Assembly: GCA_905234595.1 (NCBI GenBank)
Contig: CAJOID010000011.1
Coordinates: 1-46,487 of the forward strand
Reading direction: 5' to 3'
DNA length: 46,487 nucleotides
Source: an uncultured Lachnospiraceae bacterium
Lineage (GTDB): Bacteria > Bacillota > Clostridia > Lachnospirales > Lachnospiraceae
The notes beneath the pieces were generated by a model. The model worked only from the letters and a program-made list of their open reading frames with translations. It was not told the DNA's origin and made no database searches. Made by a program: the position numbers and the translations under genes. Of this stretch, positions 1-9,311 are shown piece by piece (the first letter of the stretch is position 1; every line of letters begins with the position of its first letter).

Positions 1-87
1 GACGATGACGATGATGACGATGATGATGACGATGATGATGACGATGACGATGATGATGATGATGATGATGACGATGATGACGATGAT
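1..87. repeat. GAY trinucleotide repeat coding poly-Asp
   Basis: Twenty-nine consecutive GAC/GAT codons run from the window edge to base 87, so the tract may be longer. The GAC/GAT mix is irregular, which would limit but not remove slippage. It encodes poly-Asp in the protein ending at 288. Confidence 0.9.
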
Positions 88-288
88 GAGGAGGAAGAGC
101 GCAGACCCAGAAGGAGAAGCACACAGACCTCTTCACGCGACCGCGCCCGCGCCCCGAGACGCAGGGTTGAATACGACGAGGATGATGATATCCGGGTAGA
201 CACAGCCCCTAAAAAGAGCAAACCCAAGAACTTCATGCTCGATGACGATGATTTTGAGTTTGAGTTCCTGAATATGGACGATAAATAA
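1..288 (+). CDS. C-terminal part of an acidic, low-complexity protein of unknown function
   Basis: This is the 3' end of a gene that starts before the window; the frame is open from base 1 to the TAA at 286-288. The visible 95 residues begin with at least 29 consecutive Asp codons and four acidic residues. A strongly basic Arg/Ser/Pro-rich stretch follows, and the protein ends in an acidic/aromatic tail (DDDDFEFEFLNMDDK). No domain is visible and such composition is usually disordered. The stop lies two bases before the clpC start, so the two genes are probably co-transcribed and translationally coupled. In many Firmicutes ctsR-mcsA-mcsB precede clpC, but this tail does not look like McsB. 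I do not recognise the family. The reading frame is secure; the function is unknown. Confidence 0.75.
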   Translation, partial: DDDDDDDDDDDDDDDDDDDDDDDDDDDDDEEEERRPRRRSTQTSSRDRARAPRRRVEYDEDDDIRVDTAPKKSKPKNFMLDDDDFEFEFLNMDDK

Positions 289-290
289 AC

Positions 291-2735
291 ATGCAACCCG
301 AATACACAGACAAAGCCCGTATAGCTCTGGAACTGGCCAGGCGTGTAGCCCGAAGCCTTCACCAGAGCTATATCGGAACCGAGCATCTGCTGCTCGGACT
401 GATAAAAGAGAATACAGGCGTAGCCGCCAAGATCCTGATGGATAACGGCGTAAGCGCAGAGCAGCTCACCGAGATGGTCAGTGATCTCCTGGCTCCGGAT
501 TCTACCACTCTGCTTGCAGAGAAGAATGATTTCTCGCCCAGAGCACGTGATGTCCTGGAAGAAGCGGCCAGGCAGGCCGAGAGATTCAAGGCTGACCGGG
601 TCGGGACTGAGCATATCCTGCTGGCCATTCTCAAGGAGAATGACAGCATTGCCATCAGACTGCTCAACACTATAGGAGTATCCACGCAGAAACTGTACGT
701 AGATACTCTTATCAGTATGGGGGTAGATCCCGCCAGGTACAAAGATGATCTGAACCAGGTCAACAGGAAGAGCAAAGGAAAAGTGTCTACGCTGGAGCAA
801 TACTCCAGGGATCTGACCGCTCTGGCCCGCGAAGGCAAACTCGATCCCGTTATAGGCAGAAACGACGAGATCCAGCGCGTCATACAGATCCTGAGCAGGC
901 GCACCAAGAACAATCCCTGCCTGATAGGTGAGCCCGGAGTCGGCAAGACGGCTGTGGTCGAGGGACTGGCCACGCGTATCGTTAACGGTGAAGTCCCGTT
1001 TACCGTACAGAACAAGAGGGTCATGACGCTCGACCTGTCCGGAATGGTCGCGGGCTCCAAATACAGAGGTGAATTTGAGGAGAGGATCAAAAAAGTCATC
1101 AGTGAAGTAACGGAGGATGGCAATATAATCCTTTTCCTGGATGAGATACATACTCTCATAGGAGCGGGCGGAGCAGAGGGAGCGATAGATGCTTCCAATA
1201 TACTGAAACCCTCACTTGCGAGAGGCGAGCTGCAGCTCATCGGAGCCACTACGATATCCGAATACCGCAAATATGTGGAAAAAGACGCCGCTCTCGAACG
1301 CAGATTCCAGCCTGTGACGATCGAAGAACCCGATAACGAAGAAGCGATAAGGATTTTGCAGGGTATTGCCCACAAATACGAAGAACATCATCAGGTCAGG
1401 ATAACCGAGGATGCCCTGGTGGCTGCGGTACAGCTGTCTGCGAGATATATCAATGACCGTAATCTGCCCGATAAAGCCATAGATCTGATAGATGAAGCCT
1501 CGGCGGCTGCCAGGCTTCACACTACCAAGCATCCCAGGAAACTCACCGATATGGCTGATGAGATCGAGAAGATCGACAAGCAGATCGAGAGATCCATACG
1601 TATGGAAGCGTTCGGACAGGCCGGTGAACTCAGGCGCCATCAGATCGAACTTAAGAAAAAATACGAACGTGCCCTCAAGCGGTTTGAGGCCGGTGAGCAG
1701 GAGAAACACTTCACGGTAACCGCGGAGGATATTGCAGCTGTCGTATCCATGTGGACCAGGATACCGCTTAATAAACTCGAGGAGAAAGAATCCGAGAGAT
1801 TGCTCAGACTTGAGGATACGCTGCACAAGAGGGTCATAGGGCAGGAGGAAGCGGTAACGGCGTTGGCCAGAGCCATACGCCGCGGCCGTGTCGGACTGCA
1901 GGATCCCGGCAGACCGATAGGATCATTCCTGTTCCTCGGACCTACGGGTGTGGGTAAGACTGAACTGTGCAAGGCCCTGGCCGAGGCAATGTTCGGATCG
2001 GAATCGGCGCTCATCAGAGTGGATATGTCCGAGTATATGGAGAGCCATTCGGTGTCCAAGATGATCGGATCGCCTCCGGGATATGTGGGATTTGATGAAG
2101 GCGGTCAGCTGAGCGAGAAGATCAGACGCAATCCTTATTCCGTGGTGCTGTTTGATGAGATAGAGAAGGCACATCCGGATGTGTTCAACATACTTCTGCA
2201 GGTGCTTGATGACGGACATATCACTGATTCCAAGGGACGTAAGGTGAGCTTCAAGAATACCGTACTCGTCATGACTTCCAATGCGGGTGCCCAGAGGATC
2301 ATGGAACCCAAGAATCTCGGATTCGGAGCCGGAGATACCGCGGAGAAGACGTACGACAGAATGAAGTCTTCCGTCATGGAGGAAGTCAGGAAGATATTCA
2401 AGCCCGAGTTCATCAACAGAATAGATGAGATCATGGTATTCCATCCTCTGACCAGGGATGATATGACCCGTATAGTTACTCTGCTGGCATCGAACCTGAC
2501 TGCGAGATGCCGGACACAGATGGGCATCGAACTGAGTCTGACACCTACACTTAAGAAGTACATCGTGGATAAGTATTCGGATGCGAAAATGGGTGCGAGA
2601 CCCCTGAAGAGAGCCATTCAGTCCTTTGTCGAGGATGAACTGGCTCAGGAGATACTTGCAGGACATATACATGAAGGAGATAAAGTGGCCGCTTCAGTAA
2701 GCGGAGGCAAGATCAGGTTTAAAACCGGGAGGTAA
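291..2735 (+). CDS. clpC: ClpC, AAA+ ATPase subunit of the Clp protease
   Basis: ClpC is the cytoplasmic unfoldase that feeds substrates to ClpP in general and stress proteolysis. The 814 residues match the family length. The N-terminal Clp-N double repeat covers about residues 1-145. The first AAA+ module has Walker A GEPGVGKT at 213-220 and Walker B LFLDE at 281-285. A UVR-like helical middle segment lies near 425-460. The second AAA+ module has Walker A GPTGVGKT at 550-557 and Walker B VVLFDE from 618, and a D2 C-terminal domain ends the protein. The middle domain and N-domain favour ClpC over ClpE or ClpA. The ATG is two bases after the preceding stop and there is no strong ribosome site, which suggests coupling to the acidic protein upstream. 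No CtsR operator can be assessed because the operon start lies outside the window. Confidence 0.97.
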   Translation: MQPEYTDKARIALELARRVARSLHQSYIGTEHLLLGLIKENTGVAAKILMDNGVSAEQLTEMVSDLLAPDSTTLLAEKNDFSPRARDVLEEAARQAERFKADRVGTEHILLAILKENDSIAIRLLNTIGVSTQKLYVDTLISMGVDPARYKDDLNQVNRKSKGKVSTLEQYSRDLTALAREGKLDPVIGRNDEIQRVIQILSRRTKNNPCLIGEPGVGKTAVVEGLATRIVNGEVPFTVQNKRVMTLDLSGMVAGSKYRGEFEERIKKVISEVTEDGNIILFLDEIHTLIGAGGAEGAIDASNILKPSLARGELQLIGATTISEYRKYVEKDAALERRFQPVTIEEPDNEEAIRILQGIAHKYEEHHQVRITEDALVAAVQLSARYINDRNLPDKAIDLIDEASAAARLHTTKHPRKLTDMADEIEKIDKQIERSIRMEAFGQAGELRRHQIELKKKYERALKRFEAGEQEKHFTVTAEDIAAVVSMWTRIPLNKLEEKESERLLRLEDTLHKRVIGQEEAVTALARAIRRGRVGLQDPGRPIGSFLFLGPTGVGKTELCKALAEAMFGSESALIRVDMSEYMESHSVSKMIGSPPGYVGFDEGGQLSEKIRRNPYSVVLFDEIEKAHPDVFNILLQVLDDGHITDSKGRKVSFKNTVLVMTSNAGAQRIMEPKNLGFGAGDTAEKTYDRMKSSVMEEVRKIFKPEFINRIDEIMVFHPLTRDDMTRIVTLLASNLTARCRTQMGIELSLTPTLKKYIVDKYSDAKMGARPLKRAIQSFVEDELAQEILAGHIHEGDKVAASVSGGKIRFKTGR

Positions 2736-2740
2736 CTTAA

Positions 2741-3154
2741 ATGGCAGTGATCGAAGAACTGATCAGAACCGAAGGGGATGGCAGCATCAGCTTTGGCAAT
2801 CATGCTCTGGCCGAGAAGGCCAAGAAGGAAGACTACGAGAGCGCCGGGGATATCTACAAAGTCAAGACGTACGGAGCAATGACCAAGCTTGAGAAGAACG
2901 GCATGTTCCTGTATGAGTCGGTTCCCGGCACAAGCGTGTCAAACTTCAATGAGACCGAGAACGGAGTGAGTTTCACCGTTTCCGGTTCGGAGGATGCACA
3001 GATCACGGTAGGTCTTCAGGATGATTCGGAATATGATGTATCCGTAGGCGGATCTGATATAGGCCGGATGAAGACCAATATGGGAGGCAAGCTGGTAGTA
3101 TCTCTTGAGCTCTCGGACGGTGCAGATCAGGAAGTGCGTATAGTTAAGGCATAA
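2741..3154 (+). CDS. Small conserved protein of unknown function between clpC and radA
   Basis: The product has 137 aa, no signal peptide and no membrane segment. It begins MAVIEELIRTEGDGSISFGN and contains a conserved-looking core TKLEKNGMFLYESVPGTSV, followed by a beta-rich, acidic C-terminal half. From memory, related Lachnospiraceae proteins carry the label 'endosialidase'. I see no catalytic motif that supports this, so the name should not be trusted. The ATG at 2741 has a GGGAGGT ribosome site that overlaps the clpC stop, so the gene sits in the same operon. Its place between clpC and radA suggests a housekeeping role, but the sequence shows no activity. The reading frame is secure. Confidence 0.85.
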   Translation: MAVIEELIRTEGDGSISFGNHALAEKAKKEDYESAGDIYKVKTYGAMTKLEKNGMFLYESVPGTSVSNFNETENGVSFTVSGSEDAQITVGLQDDSEYDVSVGGSDIGRMKTNMGGKLVVSLELSDGADQEVRIVKA

Positions 3155-3186
3155 CTGATCCGGGCGTATAGTTTCGGAATATAAAT

Positions 3187-4554
3187 ATGGCAAAAAGCAA
3201 AAGTGTATTCTTCTGCCAGCAGTGCGGGTATGAGTCTGCCAAATGGATGGGACAGTGTCCAGCCTGCCGGGAGTGGAATACTTTCACGGAGGAGCCGGTA
3301 CTTATCAGCACGGGCACGGGTTTAAAGTCGCGCGCTGCTAAGCAAGCGGCTTCTGTTCCTAAATCCATATCGGAAATATCCGGTGAAGAAGCCCCCCGTA
3401 TTACAACGGGGACAGGTGAGTTTGACAGGGTACTGGGCGGAGGAGCGGTTCCCGGCTCACTGATCCTGGTGGGTGGTGATCCCGGTATCGGCAAGTCCAC
3501 CCTTCTCCTGCAGACCTGCAGAAATCTCGCACAGTCCGGCAGGGAAGTGTTGTACATATCCGGAGAGGAAAGCCTCACCCAGATCAGACTGCGGGCAGAG
3601 AGGATAGGTGAGTTCAACGACCATCTAAAGCTTCTGTGTGAGACTGATCTCACTGTCATCGAGGAGTGCATAGCCTCCTTAAGACCTGCTGTTGTGATCA
3701 TCGACTCGATACAGACTATGTGCAGTCCTGATGTGACCGCATCTCCCGGATCGGTATCTCAGGTCAGAGAGTCCACCAACATATTGCTGCGCATAGCCAA
3801 AACCCTGAACATCACGGTCTTTATCGTGGGACACGTGACCAAAGAAGGCACCGTGGCAGGTCCCAGAGTATTGGAGCATATGGTGGATACCGTATTGTAT
3901 TTTGAAGGGGAGCGGCACGCATCCTATCGTGTGCTCAGAGGAGTCAAGAACAGATTCGGATCTACCAATGAGATCGGTGTGTTCGAGATGACGGGTGAAG
4001 GTCTCATAGAAGTGACCAATGCATCGGCATATATGCTGGAAGGCAGACCGGAAGGTGCGAGCGGCAGCGTGGTAGTCTGCTCCATGGAAGGCACCAGACC
4101 GATCCTACTGGAAATACAGGCTCTGATCACCAGGACTTCTTTCGGTATGCCGCGCAGGCAGGCCGCAGGTGCGGATTATAACAGAGTCAATCTCCTGATG
4201 GCCGTATTGGAGAGACGTACGGGGCTGAAACTGTCAGACTGCGATGCGTATGTCAATCTCACCGGAGGCATCAGGATACAGGAACCGGCACTTGATCTGG
4301 GCATGGCTATGGCTATAGCGTCGGGATTCAGGAACAGACCGGTCGATCCTCATACCGTGGTGTTCGGCGAGGTGGGACTGTCCGGGGAGATCAGAAGCGT
4401 GACTCAGGCCGAAGCCAGGGTCAGAGAGGCCGCCAGGCTTGGCTTTGATACATGTATAGTACCCAGAAGTAATGCGGATAAACTCCGCGGGATCAAAGAT
4501 ATCAAACTGATAGGCGTGGCATCCCTGGATGAATGCCTGCCGCTGATCGGTTAG
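3187..4554 (+). CDS. radA: RadA/Sms DNA repair ATPase
   Basis: RadA is a RecA-like, Lon-like ATPase that drives branch migration during recombinational repair. The 455-aa length is typical. The N-terminal zinc finger uses Cys10, Cys13, Cys24 and Cys27. The RecA-like core has Walker A GDPGIGKST at 97-105 and the RadA-specific KNRFGS motif at 254-259. The C-terminal third (about 280-455) is the Lon-protease-like domain. All hallmarks are intact. The ATG follows a weak GGAA ribosome site, and it lies 32 bases after the previous stop, consistent with a clpC-radA operon as in other Firmicutes. Confidence 0.97.
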   Translation: MAKSKSVFFCQQCGYESAKWMGQCPACREWNTFTEEPVLISTGTGLKSRAAKQAASVPKSISEISGEEAPRITTGTGEFDRVLGGGAVPGSLILVGGDPGIGKSTLLLQTCRNLAQSGREVLYISGEESLTQIRLRAERIGEFNDHLKLLCETDLTVIEECIASLRPAVVIIDSIQTMCSPDVTASPGSVSQVRESTNILLRIAKTLNITVFIVGHVTKEGTVAGPRVLEHMVDTVLYFEGERHASYRVLRGVKNRFGSTNEIGVFEMTGEGLIEVTNASAYMLEGRPEGASGSVVVCSMEGTRPILLEIQALITRTSFGMPRRQAAGADYNRVNLLMAVLERRTGLKLSDCDAYVNLTGGIRIQEPALDLGMAMAIASGFRNRPVDPHTVVFGEVGLSGEIRSVTQAEARVREAARLGFDTCIVPRSNADKLRGIKDIKLIGVASLDECLPLIG

Positions 4555-4563
4555 GAAGAAAAG

Positions 4564-5673
4564 TTGGAAGACAGGAAACAGTGGGCCCGCAGAAACGTGC
4601 CCTTTATCATAATCGAACTGATCGTTCTCGCACTGTCGGTCGTTGTGTTATATATCGTCACCGTCACTACCCGTACAGTCAAAAAGATCGATATCGATCA
4701 GGATAATATCGTAATCAATAATACCGCGCCCGGCGAGACAGATCCTTTGGGTTCGGGCAAAACGGCCGGTGACGAGACCGTAAGTACCGGTACCGGCGTC
4801 CGTAATATCGCTCTGTTCGGTGTGGACTCCAGAGATGGTAACTTAAGCAAACGTACCCGGAGCGACACGATGATCATAGCCTCCGTAGATCAGGATGCAC
4901 ATGAGATCCGTCTGGTGAGCATCTACCGTGATACCTACCTGAATCTGGGTAATGACTCGTACTCCAAGGCAAATGCCGCATATGCAAAGGGTGGCCCCGA
5001 ACAGGCCATCAATATGATAAACATGAATCTGGATCTCGACATTACGGACTATGTGACCGTCGGGTTTGAAGGTTTATCGGAAGCAGTGGATGCTCTGGGC
5101 GGAGTGGAGATAGACATAGCCGTAGACGAGATAAGCCATCTGAACAATTACCAGCGCAGCATGTATGTCAACGAGGACGGAACCGGTGAGCTCAATGAAG
5201 ATATCATCGAGGTATATGAAGACGGTCTTCAGACTCTGAACGGTCTGCAGGCTACGGCATACTGCCGCATCAGATATACAGCCGGTAATGATTATAAACG
5301 TGCCGAGAGACAGAGGACCGTGATAACCAAGCTGCTTGAACGGGCTGCTTCATCCTCGGTGTCCAAATTGTCCAAAGCTGCCATGGCCATACTTCCCCAT
5401 GTTGAGACATCGCTTCCGGCGGATGAGATCATGAAACTCCTGGCTTCTGCTTCGGAGTATACGGTAGTCGCTTCGGAGGGCCTTCCTTTTGAACAGAACA
5501 GATATCCTGCCAAACTCGGCGTGGACGGGTGGTGTATAGTTCCCGTTTCACTGGAGGATAATGTGAGAGCCCTGCATGAGATGCTGTATCCGGGAGAGGA
5601 GTATACTCCCTCCGAGAGAGTGCGTGAGATCAGTACCCATATCTCCGATCATTGCGCACCATATATGCAGTAG
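4564..5673 (+). CDS. LytR-CpsA-Psr (LCP) family cell-wall glycopolymer transferase
   Basis: LCP proteins attach teichoic acids or other glycopolymers to peptidoglycan on the outer face of the membrane. The 369-aa protein starts at a TTG preceded by AGGAAG. No better start retains the N-terminus. Basic residues precede one membrane helix at about 14-34. A Thr/Gly-rich linker leads to the LCP domain at about 81-250. Family motifs are visible: NIALFGVDSR, the RTRSDTMI segment, RLVSIYRDTY, and the late Arg cluster RYTAGNDYKRAERQR. The C-terminal ~100 residues are not characteristic. The next gene begins 11 bases after the stop. The exact acceptor polymer cannot be inferred. Confidence 0.93.
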   Translation: MEDRKQWARRNVPFIIIELIVLALSVVVLYIVTVTTRTVKKIDIDQDNIVINNTAPGETDPLGSGKTAGDETVSTGTGVRNIALFGVDSRDGNLSKRTRSDTMIIASVDQDAHEIRLVSIYRDTYLNLGNDSYSKANAAYAKGGPEQAINMINMNLDLDITDYVTVGFEGLSEAVDALGGVEIDIAVDEISHLNNYQRSMYVNEDGTGELNEDIIEVYEDGLQTLNGLQATAYCRIRYTAGNDYKRAERQRTVITKLLERAASSSVSKLSKAAMAILPHVETSLPADEIMKLLASASEYTVVASEGLPFEQNRYPAKLGVDGWCIVPVSLEDNVRALHEMLYPGEEYTPSERVREISTHISDHCAPYMQ

Positions 5674-5684
5674 CAGGTCAAGAT

Positions 5685-7430
5685 ATGAAACGTTTATTGA
5701 TATATCTGAAAAACTATAAGATCCAATGTGTCCTGGCACCCCTGTTCAAGATGCTCGAAGCTCTCTTCGAGCTTTTTGTGCCTCTGGTGATCGCCGCACT
5801 CATCGACCGTATATCGGATTACTCGGCATTCGGAGACCGCACTTTCGTATTCCGCAGTTTCGTGCTGCTGATCATACTCGGTGTGGTCGGACTGATCAGC
5901 TCGTGCACCGCGCAGTTCTTTGCCGCCAGGGCCGCGACCGGTTTTTCGGAAGGCTTAAGACACGATCTGTTTAAGACACTTCTCGGTCTTAAATTCTCTC
6001 AGATAGACGAACTCGGAACATCCACGATGATCACACGTATGACCGCGGATGTAAATACCGCACAGAGCGGAGTGAACATGTTCTTAAGACTGTTTCTCAG
6101 GTCTCCGTTCATCGTTGCGGGTGCGGTCGTGATGGCGTTCACGATAGATTTTAAGGCTGCTTTGATCTTTGTCGTGCTGGTAACGATCCTCTTTGTTGTG
6201 GTCGAACTTATCATGCGCTCGAACATTCCGATGCTCAAGAATGTCCAGAGCAGGCTTGACAGAGTGTTGTCCCTGTCGAGGGAGAACCTGTCCGGCGCGA
6301 GAGTTATACGGGCGTTTACTGCCGAAGATGTCAGGTATGAGGAGTTTGTTCAGGCTGATGAGGATCTTGCCTCATATCAGCAGAAGGCCGGCGCTGTATC
6401 CGGGCTTTTAAATCCGCTGACCTATGTCATCATCAATCTTTTTGTTGTGGTACTTGTATATACGGGAAACATCAGGGTTTCGGAAGGAGCCCTCACCACG
6501 GGACAGGTCGTTGCATTGTATAACTACATGTCTCAGATCCTGCTTGAACTCATCAAGTTTGCGAATCTCATTGTGACCATAAACCGCGCTCTGGCATCCG
6601 CGGACCGTATCAGGGCCGTGCTTGAGCTTGGCGATGAGGCGTCTGCGGAGAAGTCCGGCGAAGTAACTTACACCGAATCCGTGACGGATAATGAATATAT
6701 CGTGGAATTCGATAAGGTTTCGCTTCGATACCACGAACTTTCCGATGAAGCACTTACCGATATTTCATTTAGGATCAGGCGCGGCGAAACCGTCGGGATC
6801 ATCGGCGGAACGGGCTCCGGTAAGAGTTCACTGATCGCGCTTATTCCCGGCTTCTATGAAACTACCTCGGGTACTGTCAGAGTTGACGGCATCGATGTTA
6901 AGGATGCCGATCCGGATAAACTTAAGAAGATGGTCGGCATAGTGCCGCAAAAAGCCGTTTTATTTGAAGGCACCATAGCAGATAACTTAAGATGGGGCAA
7001 CGAAAATGCGACTGACGAAGAACTGAGAGAGGCAGTCCGTTTATCCGTAGCTGAAGATGTGGTTGAGTCAAAAGGCGGGCTTGAAGGTGAGATAGAACAG
7101 GGCGGCCGGAATCTGTCGGGCGGCCAGAGACAGCGCCTGACCATAGCAAGAGCTCTTGTGAAGAGACCCGAGATACTGATACTTGACGATTCATCATCAG
7201 CACTGGATAACCTGACTGACAGGCGCCTCAGAGATAATCTGAAAACGCTTGACTACGATCCCACTGTGTTCATAGTATCGCAGAGATGCTCATCCGTGCG
7301 TGATGCGGACATTATCATAGTACTTGATGACGGACTCCTTGCAGGTCTGGGCACACATGCCGAACTGATGAAGAACTGTGAAGTATACAGGGAGATATAT
7401 GAATCACAGTTCGGAAAGGAGGGCGAATAA
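5685..7430 (+). CDS. ABC exporter half-transporter with degenerate ATPase site
   Basis: This is a type IV ABC exporter half: an N-terminal six-helix membrane domain (about 1-320) and a nucleotide-binding domain (about 345-581). Walker A is GGTGSGKSS at 374-382 and the signature LSGGQ is at 477-481. The residue after the Walker B Asp is Asp502 instead of the catalytic Glu (LDDSSSALD). The switch His is replaced by Gln (VSQRCSS in place of a typical AHRLST). This is the known pattern of the non-canonical partner in heterodimeric exporters such as TM287/288 and BmrCD. I chose the ATG at 5685 (MKRLLIYLKNYK); an upstream in-frame TTG at 5652 overlaps the LCP gene and lacks a ribosome site. The stop overlaps the next ATG (TAATG), so the two halves are coupled. 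The substrate is unknown. Confidence 0.93.
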   Translation: MKRLLIYLKNYKIQCVLAPLFKMLEALFELFVPLVIAALIDRISDYSAFGDRTFVFRSFVLLIILGVVGLISSCTAQFFAARAATGFSEGLRHDLFKTLLGLKFSQIDELGTSTMITRMTADVNTAQSGVNMFLRLFLRSPFIVAGAVVMAFTIDFKAALIFVVLVTILFVVVELIMRSNIPMLKNVQSRLDRVLSLSRENLSGARVIRAFTAEDVRYEEFVQADEDLASYQQKAGAVSGLLNPLTYVIINLFVVVLVYTGNIRVSEGALTTGQVVALYNYMSQILLELIKFANLIVTINRALASADRIRAVLELGDEASAEKSGEVTYTESVTDNEYIVEFDKVSLRYHELSDEALTDISFRIRRGETVGIIGGTGSGKSSLIALIPGFYETTSGTVRVDGIDVKDADPDKLKKMVGIVPQKAVLFEGTIADNLRWGNENATDEELREAVRLSVAEDVVESKGGLEGEIEQGGRNLSGGQRQRLTIARALVKRPEILILDDSSSALDNLTDRRLRDNLKTLDYDPTVFIVSQRCSSVRDADIIIVLDDGLLAGLGTHAELMKNCEVYREIYESQFGKEGE

Positions 7431-9289
7431 TGGCACTTGATACCAGCGGATTTGTGCCTAAGGGTAATCTGAATACCGATGAGACCGCCCTCGGAAACAG
7501 CGGACGTAAGGAGACGATCCGGAAGGTGCTTCACAGACTGTCCCGGTTTAAGCTTCATATATTCATATCCCTGCTCATGGCAACTGCATCGGTGATCTTT
7601 ACTCTGCTGGTACCCATATGTATCGGAAACGTTATCGATCGTATAAGTGAACTGGCAGCAGGCAGGGGCGTCATGAGTGAAACGGAAGCCCTGGCGATAA
7701 GGAATGCCCTGAACACCGAGCTGATCAGAGCGGCCGTATTTGCGGCGGCTGTCGGTATATCTTCCTATATCATGAATCTTGTCAATAACCGCATCACCTA
7801 TCTTACGGTGAGAGATATAAGGAATGATGCGGTAAAGACTATCGGCTGTTTGCCTCTTAAATATCTGGATGCACATTCGCAGGGTGATATCGTAAGCCGT
7901 ATCGTAGCCGATGCGGATCAGTTTGCGGACGGGCTTCTGATGGGCTTTACACAGTTTTTCACAGGTATCATGACGATCATCGGCACACTGGTGTTCATGC
8001 TCAGGATGAATGTGGCGATCACGCTGGTTGTGGTATGTGTCACGCCCCTGTCGCTGTTTATAGCCCGGTTCATCTCTTCACACACATATCAGATGTTCAG
8101 GACTCAGAGTATAGAACGCGGTAAACAGACTTCACTGATCGATGAGATGATAGGCAACGCCAAAGTCGTGAAAGCATTTAACAGGGAAGCCGACGTTATA
8201 CGCCGATTCGATGAGATAAACGGCAGGCTTACCGGGGCCAGTCTCAAAGCGATATTTTATTCATCGCTTACCAATCCCTGTACCAGATTTGTCAATGCCG
8301 TATGCTATGCCCTGGTTGCGATGACTGGTGCATTCTTTGCTGTAATGGCTTCGGACGGAAACTCCGGCAGGTTTATATCAGGGATCACCATCGGAACTCT
8401 GACGGTTTTCCTGTCGTATGCGAATCAGTACACCAAACCCTTTAACGAGATATCCAGCGTTATCTCCGAGCTCCAGGGAGCGGTCGCGTGTGCCGCCAGA
8501 GTGTTTGAGATACTTGACGAAGAGACTGAGATCACTGATGAAGACGCACTGTCTCTTACCGGTGTTTCGGGGAATGTTGATCTGGATAATGTTGATTTTT
8601 CATATACAGCTGATAAAGAACTGATCACGGACCTGAATCTTCACGTAAAGCCCGGACAGCGCGTAGCGATCGTAGGCCCTACGGGATGCGGGAAGACTAC
8701 GCTCATCAATCTGCTCATGAGGTTTTATGATACGGACAGCGGCACCATCAGCGTGGACGGAAACGACATTAGAAACGTTACGAGGAGATCGCTGAGATCA
8801 TCTTACGGAATGGTGCTTCAGGATACATGGCTCGTAAACGGGACCATAGCGGACAATATAAGATTCGGGCTGCCCGAAGCTCCCATGGACAAGGTGATCG
8901 AAGCTGCCAAAGCCACGGGTGCACACAGTTTTATCAGAAGACTTCCCGATAAATATGATACCGTGATAGGCGAAGGAGGTGCCCAGTTAAGTCAGGGACA
9001 GAAACAGCTTCTGTGCATCACGCGCGTAATGCTGAAACTTCCTCCCATGCTCATCCTGGATGAAGCCACCTCATCGATAGATACGCGAACCGAGATAAAG
9101 ATAAGCAAGGCATTTCTGACCATGATGCAGGGCAGGACAAGCTTTATAGTCGCCCATCGTTTATCTACCATAAGAGAAGCGGATGAAATACTCGTGATGC
9201 GGGACGGACACATCGTCGAACAGGGCGATCATTCCTCTCTGCTTGCACGAAACGGTTTTTATACCGAATTATACAACTCCCAGTTTTAA
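7430..9289 (+). CDS. ABC exporter half-transporter with canonical ATPase site
   Basis: This is the partner of the preceding gene and overlaps it by one base. The 619-aa protein has about 45 polar N-terminal residues, a six-helix exporter membrane domain, and a nucleotide-binding domain. Walker A is GPTGCGKTT at 416-424. The signature reads LSQGQ (Gly-to-Gln variant). Walker B is followed by the catalytic Glu545 (LILDEATSSID), and the switch His is present (FIVAHRLST). The two proteins therefore form a heterodimer in which only one composite site is expected to hydrolyse ATP efficiently. Substrates of such pairs range from drugs to lipids and peptides, and the context (after an LCP gene, before a GGDEF gene) does not settle it. 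Confidence 0.94.
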   Translation: MALDTSGFVPKGNLNTDETALGNSGRKETIRKVLHRLSRFKLHIFISLLMATASVIFTLLVPICIGNVIDRISELAAGRGVMSETEALAIRNALNTELIRAAVFAAAVGISSYIMNLVNNRITYLTVRDIRNDAVKTIGCLPLKYLDAHSQGDIVSRIVADADQFADGLLMGFTQFFTGIMTIIGTLVFMLRMNVAITLVVVCVTPLSLFIARFISSHTYQMFRTQSIERGKQTSLIDEMIGNAKVVKAFNREADVIRRFDEINGRLTGASLKAIFYSSLTNPCTRFVNAVCYALVAMTGAFFAVMASDGNSGRFISGITIGTLTVFLSYANQYTKPFNEISSVISELQGAVACAARVFEILDEETEITDEDALSLTGVSGNVDLDNVDFSYTADKELITDLNLHVKPGQRVAIVGPTGCGKTTLINLLMRFYDTDSGTISVDGNDIRNVTRRSLRSSYGMVLQDTWLVNGTIADNIRFGLPEAPMDKVIEAAKATGAHSFIRRLPDKYDTVIGEGGAQLSQGQKQLLCITRVMLKLPPMLILDEATSSIDTRTEIKISKAFLTMMQGRTSFIVAHRLSTIREADEILVMRDGHIVEQGDHSSLLARNGFYTELYNSQF

Positions 9290-9311
9290 CTTGTTTATAA
9301 GGTAATGCGCT

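Noticed and set aside
5-199. Poly-Met/Thr reading frame over the GAT repeat
   Set aside because: It is the shifted reading of the GAY repeat; the poly-Asp frame continues to a stop directly before clpC and is the coding one.
368-2672. Long minus-strand reading frames opposite clpC
   Set aside because: They lie antisense to a complete, motif-bearing gene and encode no recognisable sequence.
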